From: Candidatus Dormiibacterota bacterium | GTDB taxonomy: Bacteria; Chloroflexota; Dormibacteria; Aeolococcales; Bog-877 | Reading direction: 5' to 3' | Length of the DNA stretch: 6,726 nucleotides | Assembly: GCA_003135035.1 (NCBI GenBank) | Contig: PLDE01000293.1 | Coordinates: 1 to 6,726 of the forward strand | Shown: piece by piece, positions 1 through 5,557 of the stretch | How positions within the stretch are numbered: the first letter of the stretch is position 1 | Layout: every line of letters begins with the position of its first letter | Notes under the pieces: generated by a model | Seen by the model: the letters and a program-made list of their open reading frames with translations, nothing else | Databases searched by the model: none | Told to the model about the DNA's origin: nothing | Made by a program: the position numbers and the translations under genes

Positions 1-443
1 ACCAGAGCGAGCGCCAGGGAGAGCCGCTGCTTCTCACCTCCGGAGAGCTGCCGAAAGCGGGCCTTCGCGCGGTCCTCAAGGCCGACTCGCTCAAGCAGAA
101 ATTCAGGCTCGATGGGGGAGTCAAAAAAGCTGGCAAAGAGGGTCAGAGACTCATGCACCTTGAGGGTTGGGTAGATGCCGCCCTCCTGGAGCATGAGTCC
201 GACCAGGGGCCGGAGCCTGCGGCCGTCCCGCCAGGGGTCCATGCCGAGGACCGAGACCTGGCCCCGGTCTGGGCGCCGGTAGCCTTCCAAGATCTCGACC
301 GTGGTGGTCTTGCCGGCTCCGTTAGGCCCGAGGAGGGCGACCAGCTCGCCGGCAGCCACCGCGAGGTCGAGGTTTTCGACCGCGACCAACTGTCCGTACG
401 ACCTTCGCATGCCGGAGATCACGATCGCGGGCGCCCGGGTCAA
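1..443 (-). CDS. ABC-2-type (DrrA-like) exporter ATP-binding protein, 3' end outside window
   Basis: This is the first 147 codons of an ABC transporter ATPase that would power export through a partner membrane permease. The translation shows Walker A GPNGAGKTT, a Q-loop region GLMLQEGGIYPTL and the signature LSGGEKQR. The LQEGG(I/L)YP pattern is typical of DrrA/CcmA-type ABC-2 exporters and differs from PstB, so this is probably not the phosphate importer. Walker B and the switch histidine lie beyond base 1. The chosen start is TTG at 443-441, giving an N-terminus MTRAPAIVISGMRRSYG. It overlaps the regulator's TGA as TTGA, and an AGGAG lies 13 bases upstream (457-461), which is rather far. 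The ATG at 410-408 would remove the first beta strand. The substrate is unknown. The gene is the last visible member of the left operon and is probably translated by coupling to the regulator. Confidence 0.9.
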   Translation of the reverse strand, partial: MTRAPAIVISGMRRSYGQLVAVENLDLAVAAGELVALLGPNGAGKTTTVEILEGYRRPDRGQVSVLGMDPWRDGRRLRPLVGLMLQEGGIYPTLKVHESLTLFASFFDSPIEPEFLLERVGLEDRAKARFRQLSGGEKQRLSLALAL

Positions 444-1180
444 CGCTCGGCTACGACTCCTGGTGCGAGATCGACCCGGTAGCCGACACCGAACACCGTG
501 CTGATCCGGAAGGGCATGGTGGGAAAGGTTTCGAACTTCTCCCGGAGCCAGCGGATATGGACAGCCACGGTCTTGTTGTCGCCGTGAAAATCGGACCCCC
601 AAACCGCGCTCAGCAGGGCGTCGCGGCTGTGCACCCGGCCTGCGTGCTCGAGCAGAAAGTAGAGAAGGTTGAACTCGCGAGGGCTCATTTTGACCTCTTT
701 CCCCCCAAAGATCACCCGCCGCGCGCCGGCGTCGAGGAGGAAGTCTCCGAGTCGAACCGTCTCGGGCCGGGCTGAGGCCCGGGGTGGCTGCTCGGCACGC
801 CGGATCAGCGCCTCCACGCGAGCCACGAATTCCTGGACGCCGAAGGGCTTGGTCATGTAGTCATCGGCGCCCTGGGCCAGGCCCTGCACCTTGTCCGCTT
901 CGGCGCCCCGGGCGGTCAGCATGAGGATGGGGACGTTGGACTCCTGGCGGAGGATTCGGCAGACCTCCTCACCAGTCAGCTCGGGCAGCATGAGGTCGAG
1001 CACCACCGCGTCCGGCGTGCGGGCGCGGGCCATCTCCAGTCCCTTGGTTCCGGTGTTCGCTTCCAGCACCACATAGCCGGCGGCGGCGAGGTTGTAACGC
1101 AGGGTCATGCGCACCGCCTCGTCGTCCTCGACCAGGAGAACTTTTCGGCCCGCGCCGGCACTGGGCGTGACCTCCGCCAC
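440..1180 (-). CDS. OmpR/PhoB-family response regulator (PhoP/RegX3-like)
   Basis: This is a two-component transcription factor of 246 residues, a normal length for the family. The receiver domain covers about residues 12-128, with acidic pocket E18-D19-D20, phosphoacceptor D62 in VVLDLMLP, T89 in MLTAR and K111 in TKPFG. A short linker follows, then a winged-helix DNA-binding domain at about 141-237, ending in the usual KTVAVHIRWLREKFE recognition helix and a VFGVGYR hairpin. The start is GTG at 1180-1178, directly abutting the phoU TAG, with no clear Shine-Dalgarno sequence, so translational coupling is likely. PhoU and a PhoR-like kinase lie immediately upstream, which makes a phosphate-starvation regulator (PhoB, PhoP or RegX3 type) the best reading. 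The family alone does not prove this, so no symbol is given. The downstream exporter ATPase overlaps its stop by 4 bases. Confidence 0.95.
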   Translation of the reverse strand: MAEVTPSAGAGRKVLLVEDDEAVRMTLRYNLAAAGYVVLEANTGTKGLEMARARTPDAVVLDLMLPELTGEEVCRILRQESNVPILMLTARGAEADKVQGLAQGADDYMTKPFGVQEFVARVEALIRRAEQPPRASARPETVRLGDFLLDAGARRVIFGGKEVKMSPREFNLLYFLLEHAGRVHSRDALLSAVWGSDFHGDNKTVAVHIRWLREKFETFPTMPFRISTVFGVGYRVDLAPGVVAER

Positions 1181-1843
1181 CTAACCCAGCTCGGTGAGGC
1201 GCCCGGTGGCAAGGAAGACGACGTCCTCGGCGATGTTGGTGACCCGGTCGGCGATTCGCTCCAGGTTGTGGGCGATAAAGATCAGGTTGGTGCCGGCGTA
1301 GACCCATTCCGACTGCTCGCGCATGGTCTCCACCATCTCTTCGAAGACGCGGTGGTAGATGCGGTCGATCCGGTCGTCCCGAGCGGCGATGTCCTGAGCC
1401 CGCCGGTAGTCGTTGGCGGTGACTGCCTCCAAGATGTCGCGCACTTGCTCCTCGACGTACCGTCCCATGCGCAGGATGGTCTCCAAGCGGGGCCGAGAGC
1501 TGAGCTCGATCAAAGGCAGGGCATAGCGGGCGCAGCTCTTGGCGTGGTCGCCCATCCGCTCCAGCTCAGAGGTCATCAGCATGAGCCCGAAGACCTCGTT
1601 CAGCCGGGGGCCGATCGGATGCTGGCTGGCCAGAACCGCCAGCCCGCGGTCTCGCTCCTGGCGATGGCGCTCGTTGACCTCAACATCGCCGGCCACCACC
1701 GCCCGCAGGCGGTCGCCGTCCCGGGTCTCCAGTCCGGTCATGGCGCTGGCGACTCCTTCGGCCACCATGCCGCCCAAAACCCGAACTCCATCCCGAAGTG
1801 CGGCGAGATCCGCGTCGAAGTCGTCAGATGGTGCAACGGCCAC
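1181..1843 (-). CDS. phoU: PhoU, phosphate signalling complex accessory protein
   Basis: PhoU is a cytoplasmic helical protein that, in known systems, links the state of the Pst transporter to the PhoR kinase and represses the Pho response when phosphate is plentiful. The 220-residue length is normal. Two PhoU repeats are visible. The first ends in SELERMGDHAKSCA (about 92-105) and the second in HNLERIADRVTNIAEDVVF (about 193-211). These are the paired E/DxxxD metal-binding helices of the family. The start is GTG at 1843-1841, because no ATG, GTG or TTG occurs in frame between it and the kinase stop. No Shine-Dalgarno sequence is seen; an 8-bp hairpin occupies the place where one would be. 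It lies between the kinase and the regulator, an order that differs from the usual position after pstB. Confidence 0.95.
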   Translation of the reverse strand: MAVAPSDDFDADLAALRDGVRVLGGMVAEGVASAMTGLETRDGDRLRAVVAGDVEVNERHRQERDRGLAVLASQHPIGPRLNEVFGLMLMTSELERMGDHAKSCARYALPLIELSSRPRLETILRMGRYVEEQVRDILEAVTANDYRRAQDIAARDDRIDRIYHRVFEEMVETMREQSEWVYAGTNLIFIAHNLERIADRVTNIAEDVVFLATGRLTELG

Positions 1844-1864
1844 GGGTCGATAGTAGTCGACCCG
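1843..1864 (-). promoter_or_regulatory. Hairpin abutting the phoU start codon
   Basis: A perfect inverted repeat of 8-bp arms (CGGGTCGA and TCGACCCG) encloses a 6-base loop (CTACTA on the minus strand). It fills the middle of the 38-base kinase-phoU gap, and its 3' arm includes the first base of the phoU GTG. In the transcript it would cover the ribosome-binding region, so a role in setting PhoU translation or in RNA processing is possible. There is no T-run, so a simple intrinsic terminator is unlikely. The function is inferred. Confidence 0.5.
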
Positions 1865-1881
1865 GATCGCGGTCAGGCCCT

Positions 1882-2979
1882 TCAGGGACTGTTGAGAATG
1901 ATCCTGACTAAGGTGCCCTGGCCAGGCGCGCTGCGCACTTTGATCTCGCCTCCCTGGAGCTCGACCGCCTGCTTGGCGATGGTCAGGCCGAGCCCGCTGC
2001 TCCGTCCGGCGCGGGAGCGGTCACCGGTGTAGAAGCGGTCGAAAATCCGCGGCAGCTGACTGGGCGGAATGCCCGAACCGGTATCGCGCACGGAGAGCGT
2101 GGGTCGGCCCGTGGATCTCCCCACCGTGACCGTGACCGAGCCCGGTGACGACGTGAACTTGAGAGCGTTGTCGAGGATGTTGGTGAGAGCACGAGCCAGG
2201 CGCGCTGGGTCCGCCAGGGCGCGGGTAGGCGTGCCCCGCAGGCTCAGAGTCAGCTGATGCTGGGCCGCCTGGGGCATGAGCTCCTCCACCGCCTCACTGG
2301 CCACCTGCCAGAGGTCTATCGCTGCGATCTGAGCCCTCTCCACCCCGGCCTCGAGCCGGCTCAGGTCGAGGATGGCGTCGACCAGGGCGTGTAGTCGCTC
2401 CGCCTCGGCCGCGATCCTGCCAGCGAACATCTGGCTGGCTTGGGGATCATCTCGGGCCTGTCCGATCATGGTCTCAGCCATCAGGCGGAGACTGGCCAGC
2501 GGGGTGCGCAAATCGTGGGAGAGGTTGGCGATTAGCTCCTGATGGGCGCGGCTCAGACGGCGCTCCGAGGTGATGTCGGTCAGGATCAGGATCACCTGGC
2601 GCCTTCCATCGGGGAGCAGCAGCGGGGCCGCGACAGCCTTGAGAACGCGCCGCCAGTCGTTCTGGCGCAGCTCGCCTCGGGCAGGCGAGCCGGTGGCGAG
2701 CACCTTGGCGACGACGTCGGCGGCGCGAGGGTCGTCGAGAAGCTGAGCCAGCGACGAGCCGCGCGCTACCTGTTGGGGTTCCCCGACTTCGCCTCCGGGA
2801 GATCCTGCGAGCAGGGCTGGGGCGTTGGCGCTCGCCCATACCACCAGTCGGCTGGGGTCCAGAAGGAGGACCGCATCCGATCCCAGAGTGGTGAGCTGGG
2901 TGAGGAGCTGATCGGCACCGGCCGGAAGCCCCTGCGCAACCGCGGGAGCGGCGGCGGCGGTTCTCACCGCTGGTCCCAC
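1882..2979 (-). CDS. phoR: PhoR-like sensor histidine kinase (PAS, HisKA, HATPase_c), no membrane segment
   Basis: This is a 365-residue histidine kinase, the likely partner of the regulator encoded two genes downstream. An Ala/Pro-rich N-terminus (1-22) leads into a PAS-like domain (about 23-137, ending ILILTDITSERRL). HisKA follows at about 143-212, with the autophosphorylated H155 in SHDLRTP. The ATPase domain covers about 255-365, with N271 in NILDNALKF, G1 box DTGSGIP (299-305), FDRFYTGD (313-320) and G2 box GLGLTIAK (329-336). No hydrophobic transmembrane stretch is visible, whereas most PhoR and SenX3 proteins have one or two, so it should be cytosolic and sense through partners such as PhoU. 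The start used is GTG at 2979. GTG at 2967-2965 (codon 5) is an equally good choice because it forms a GTGA overlap with the upstream stop and has GGTGGG before it. Confidence 0.92.
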   Translation of the reverse strand: MGPAVRTAAAAPAVAQGLPAGADQLLTQLTTLGSDAVLLLDPSRLVVWASANAPALLAGSPGGEVGEPQQVARGSSLAQLLDDPRAADVVAKVLATGSPARGELRQNDWRRVLKAVAAPLLLPDGRRQVILILTDITSERRLSRAHQELIANLSHDLRTPLASLRLMAETMIGQARDDPQASQMFAGRIAAEAERLHALVDAILDLSRLEAGVERAQIAAIDLWQVASEAVEELMPQAAQHQLTLSLRGTPTRALADPARLARALTNILDNALKFTSSPGSVTVTVGRSTGRPTLSVRDTGSGIPPSQLPRIFDRFYTGDRSRAGRSSGLGLTIAKQAVELQGGEIKVRSAPGQGTLVRIILNSP

Positions 2980-3473
2980 CCGCCGCCTGGATCGGGCCGA
3001 CCCAGATACACCGCCTGAGAGACGCGGTCCTTCTCGTCAGTCAAGTCAAGACGCCAGACGCCCCCCTTGGGACAGCGAGATCCGGGGGCGGCTCCGGCTG
3101 CTTCGAGCAAGGGAGGCAGCAGATCGCCGTGGCTGCAGGCGGCGGCCCGACGGGCTCCGGCGGCGAAGTAAGCCCTGATCAAGCCCTTCAGTGCCGCGTC
3201 AGCGGACCCCTGATCCTGGGCCAGACCACCCTCCAAAAGCCGCGTGTCGTCGAGAACCTGGCGTCCAGCTCCGTGGGCGAGGGGCAGCAGAGTATCCCGG
3301 CAGCGGAGAGCGGGGCTGCTGTAGTGGACTTCGATGCCGGCGTCGGCCAAGAGTTCGGCAAGAACGACCGCCTGGCGCCAGCCAATCTCGTTCAAGGGAC
3401 GGAGACGATCAGGCTGAGACCAGCTGTCCCGATCCCGGGCGACCGCGTGACGAACGAGATAGAGACTGCGCAC
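2964..3473 (-). CDS. SixA-like histidine phosphatase (RHG superfamily)
   Basis: This is a 169-residue stand-alone phosphatase of the histidine phosphatase superfamily. The N-terminus MRSLYLVRHAVA carries the RH motif (R8, H9), R57 lies in SSPALRC, a candidate acidic residue E81 in LLEGG, and the second catalytic histidine H115 in CSHGD. The RPLNEIGWRQA and CSHGD segments resemble the phosphatase half of MutT1-type NUDIX fusions as well as SixA. The substrate could therefore be phosphohistidine on a protein or a (di)nucleotide polyphosphate. The start chosen is GTG at 3473-3471. An upstream in-frame TTG at 3512 would add 13 residues before the canonical N-terminus and would lie in the putative -35 element. 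The gene overlaps the kinase gene, so the two are probably translated together. It is the first gene of the left operon. Confidence 0.88.
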   Translation of the reverse strand: MRSLYLVRHAVARDRDSWSQPDRLRPLNEIGWRQAVVLAELLADAGIEVHYSSPALRCRDTLLPLAHGAGRQVLDDTRLLEGGLAQDQGSADAALKGLIRAYFAAGARRAAACSHGDLLPPLLEAAGAAPGSRCPKGGVWRLDLTDEKDRVSQAVYLGRPDPGGGWDQR

Positions 3474-3485
3474 CCCGATCTCGGA

Positions 3486-3512
3486 AGTATAAGGAGAGCT
3501 GAGTAGCTGCAA
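3486..3512 (-). promoter_or_regulatory. Candidate promoter of the left (sixA-like to ABC) operon
   Basis: On the minus strand, TATACT (3491-3486) matches five of six bases of the -10 consensus. A weak -35, TTGCAG (3512-3507), lies 15 bases upstream, a short spacer. Transcription would begin about 5-6 bases before the GTG at 3473, giving a very short or leaderless mRNA. The same AT-rich spot reads TATAAG on the plus strand, so it might also serve the opposite direction, though no -35 was seen for that. This is the only AT-rich patch in the divergent region. Confidence 0.45.
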
Positions 3513-3552
3513 CGGCGCAAACTAAGCGAGTGCTAGCCACAGGGAGTTCGGC

Positions 3553-3579
3553 TTGACGGGTCTCCGCCCCGGACACGAT
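3553..3579 (+). promoter_or_regulatory. Weak candidate promoter of the ppx operon
   Basis: TTGACG at 3553-3558 matches five of six bases of a -35 element. The best -10-like hexamer at a usable distance is CACGAT at 3574-3579, with a 15-base spacer and only three matching bases. If real, transcription would start at or next to the ppx TTG. The -10 is poor, so this call is tentative. No clear Pho-box repeat was recognised in the 3474-3584 region. Confidence 0.22.
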
Positions 3580-3584
3580 CCGGG
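3568..3584 (+). promoter_or_regulatory. Small inverted repeat abutting the ppx start codon
   Basis: CCCGGA (3568-3573) and TCCGGG (3579-3584) form a perfect 6-bp inverted repeat around the 5-base loop CACGA. It ends one base before the ppx TTG at 3585. It could be an operator half-site pair or an RNA hairpin hiding the start. Six-bp repeats occur often by chance in GC-rich DNA, so only its exact position makes it notable. Confidence 0.3.
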
Positions 3585-4565
3585 TTGACCAGGGCTCCTC
3601 GCTTCGCCGCCATCGACGTCGGCAGCAACACCGTCCACCTCTTGGTGGCCAGCTGCCCCCCCCAGCGGCTCCCGATTTCCCTGCTCCGGCGTCGGGAGTT
3701 CGTGCAGCTGGGCCAGGACGTCGACGCCACCGGAGCCATCGGTCCGGATAGGCTTGCCCTTGCCAGCAGGGCCCTGAGTGGCCAGGTCGAGGAGGCGCGG
3801 GAGGCCGGGGTGGAGGAGATCGCCATCGGGGCCACCCAGGCTCTCCGCTCAGCAGCGAACGGTTCTGAGGTGGCGGAGCGCCTGGCGGAGGCCGCTGGAG
3901 GCGGCCAGGTCCGCATTCTCGCTCCTGCGGCGGAAGCTCAACTGGCCTTCGATGGGGCCACCATGACCATCTCCCCGGGCCGGCCCACGGTGGTTCTCGA
4001 TATTGGCGGGGCATCCGCCCAGATTGCCGGCGGGCCCGCCGGAGGTACCTGCCGCAACAGTTCGCTCGCTCTGGGTTCTGGCTCGGTCGCCCAGCTGGCC
4101 GAGTCCGATCCCCCCAGCGATGACGACTGGCGCGCCATGGAGCGTCGCGTTGGTCAGCTGATTCCCGACCTGATTCCCCTGCCCGCTCATCCGGTCGCCC
4201 TGGGCACCGGGGGAACCATCACCAACCTGCCCCGCTTGCTGGGCAAGTCCCGAGGCGCGGTGCTGCGCTTGCGCGACGTCGAGGTGCTCATCGAGACCTT
4301 CCGGACGCACTCGGCGGCCGAACTGTCCCAACGTTGGGGAGTTGATTTGGAACGGACGCGCCTCTGTCGGGGCGGGGCCCTGATCTTGGCTCAGCTGATG
4401 GATCTTCTTGGACTGAGCTGGGTGCGCAGCTCGGAGCGGGGCCTACGCGATGGCATGATCGCCGCTCTGGTGGCGGGTGGGGAGAACTGGTGGCGGGTGC
4501 GGCGCCCGCCACGGACAGGCGAGTTGGAGGAGGCGCTGGCCTCCCCAGGCGTGCAGATTGGCTGA
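3585..4565 (+). CDS. ppx: Exopolyphosphatase, Ppx/GppA family
   Basis: Ppx/GppA proteins remove terminal phosphates from polyphosphate or hydrolyse pppGpp, using an actin-like ATPase fold. The 326 residues match the short single-module type without the C-terminal HD domain. Visible motifs are the phosphate-1 loop IDVGSNTVHLLVA (10-22), the likely catalytic glutamate E117 in AEAQLAF, the phosphate-2 loop DIGGASAQ (139-146), LGTGGTITNLP (206-216), RGGALIL (262-268) and SSERGLRDG (282-290). The phosphate-2 loop is usually DIGGGSTE; here the final Glu is replaced by Gln146 and two small residues differ, which may alter catalysis or nucleotide choice. The start is TTG at 3585, the only start-type codon between the upstream in-frame stop and the first motif. 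It overlaps the CHAD gene by 8 bases and is divergent from the phosphate-signalling operon. Confidence 0.92.
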   Translation: MTRAPRFAAIDVGSNTVHLLVASCPPQRLPISLLRRREFVQLGQDVDATGAIGPDRLALASRALSGQVEEAREAGVEEIAIGATQALRSAANGSEVAERLAEAAGGGQVRILAPAAEAQLAFDGATMTISPGRPTVVLDIGGASAQIAGGPAGGTCRNSSLALGSGSVAQLAESDPPSDDDWRAMERRVGQLIPDLIPLPAHPVALGTGGTITNLPRLLGKSRGAVLRLRDVEVLIETFRTHSAAELSQRWGVDLERTRLCRGGALILAQLMDLLGLSWVRSSERGLRDGMIAALVAGGENWWRVRRPPRTGELEEALASPGVQIG

Positions 4566-5520
4566 GCCCGCCAACTGCGCCGCTCTCGCCGCTGAGGCGA
4601 TTCAGGAGCGTGCCGAGAAGCTGAGTTGGGCCTTGGCTCGCCTACCTTTGGCGAGCGACCCCGAGGCGGTTCATGACGCCCGGGTGGCGCTGCGACGCCT
4701 GCGCGCCGCCTCGGTAGGTTGGACTGACTGGCTGGGGCGTCCGCGGCGGTGGCGGCGACGGCTCCGGCGCGCTGAGAGCGAGCTCGGCCAGCTCCGCGAC
4801 GCCGAGGTGAGGCTGGAGTTGCTCGATGAGGTTCTCGGCCCGGTCGCCGTCTCCAGTGATCGAAGTGACGACCCGCGCACCGCCGGATCTCGGGGAGAAG
4901 CCCTCGTCCTGAGTGCAGGCAGCCGGATCCGGCCCGGACTGCGGGGCCTGGAGATGGAGGCGCGCCGGGCTCTGGCCGACAACACCTCCGCCGCGATCGA
5001 AGCTCACCGGGCCCGGATTCTCGCTTCCGGGGTGCTGACCAATCTGCAGCGCTTGGCAAGCCCGCCCGAGCTTCACGATGCTCGACCCGGGCTTTTTCCG
5101 GCGGCTCTGGCCGAGGAGCAGCTGCCCAAGCTCTTCAAGCGCGCCGAGAAGGGAGCGTCCAACGACGTCGACCTCCACCGGCGGCGGCGGGAGATCCGCA
5201 AGCTGCGCTATCGACTCGAACTGTTCGCACCCGCCCTCGATCCCGGCCACAAGGCGGTGCTCCAGGAACTTCGCTCCCTGCAGGGTCTGTTGGGTCGGTT
5301 TCACGACCTGGTTGTACTCGCCGAGTGGATCCAGGGCTCGTCCAGGGAGCGTCGCCACGAGCTCCGACCGGCACTGCGACGGCTGACGCTGAGAGTGGAG
5401 CTGGAGCAACAGGTGGCCCGGGAGGCGGCTCAGACCGAGCTGGCACGCCTCGACCAGGCGGGTTGGTGGGCAGCCGCCCGGGCGGCCTGCCTGGGCGTTG
5501 GGGAGCGACGCCCAGGCTAG
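4558..5520 (+). CDS. CHAD-domain protein, putative polyphosphate-binding
   Basis: CHAD domains are helical, rich in conserved histidine and basic residues, and are known to bind inorganic polyphosphate. This 320-residue protein has two half-repeats. The first has AVHDARVALRRLRAA (38-51) and LGQLRDAEV (76-84). The second has LHRRRREIRKLRYRLELF (206-223) and LQGLLGRFHDLVVLAEWI (241-258). Arg/Lys and His line these helices as expected for an anion-binding surface. No CYTH domain is fused, so it is a stand-alone CHAD protein. The start chosen is TTG at 4558, overlapping the ppx stop by 8 bases. A GTG at 4477 in the same frame would add 27 Gly/Arg-rich residues read out of frame through the end of ppx and is unlikely. 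It probably recruits or holds polyphosphate next to Ppx; that role is inferred from context. Confidence 0.88.
   Translation: MAEPANCAALAAEAIQERAEKLSWALARLPLASDPEAVHDARVALRRLRAASVGWTDWLGRPRRWRRRLRRAESELGQLRDAEVRLELLDEVLGPVAVSSDRSDDPRTAGSRGEALVLSAGSRIRPGLRGLEMEARRALADNTSAAIEAHRARILASGVLTNLQRLASPPELHDARPGLFPAALAEEQLPKLFKRAEKGASNDVDLHRRRREIRKLRYRLELFAPALDPGHKAVLQELRSLQGLLGRFHDLVVLAEWIQGSSRERRHELRPALRRLTLRVELEQQVAREAAQTELARLDQAGWWAAARAACLGVGERRPG
5489..5517 (+). repeat. Perfect 10-bp hairpin at the 3' end of the CHAD gene
   Basis: GCCTGGGCGT (5489-5498) and ACGCCCAGGC (5508-5517) are exact reverse complements separated by a 9-base loop. The second arm ends immediately before the CHAD stop TAG. 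No T-run follows, so it is not a standard intrinsic terminator. It could protect or delimit the ppx-CHAD mRNA, or reduce expression of the downstream gene. Confidence 0.6.
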
Positions 5521-5557
5521 GATCCGCTCCCAGGAGCTCTGGGAAAATCGCTCCGTC

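Noticed and set aside
1268..2032. 254-codon plus-strand open frame opposite phoU and the kinase end
   Set aside because: It is a shadow frame of GC-rich coding DNA, with no recognisable domain, opposite a clear PhoU.
3474..3512. TTG-initiated 13-residue extension of the SixA-like protein
   Set aside because: The canonical N-terminus MRSLYLVRHA begins at the GTG at 3473, and the extension coincides with the -10/-35 candidate.
3540..3560. Possible PhoP/PhoB direct-repeat operator around GTTCGGC and TTGACGG
   Set aside because: The two pieces do not match each other or a known Pho-box consensus well enough to claim a site.
4477..4557. GTG-initiated 27-residue N-terminal extension of the CHAD protein
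   Set aside because: It reads out of frame through the conserved end of ppx and gives a Gly/Arg-rich sequence; TTG at 4558 fits an 8-base overlap.
4642..5409. 255-codon minus-strand open frame opposite the CHAD gene
   Set aside because: Low-complexity translation with no motifs; the plus strand encodes clear CHAD motifs over the same span.
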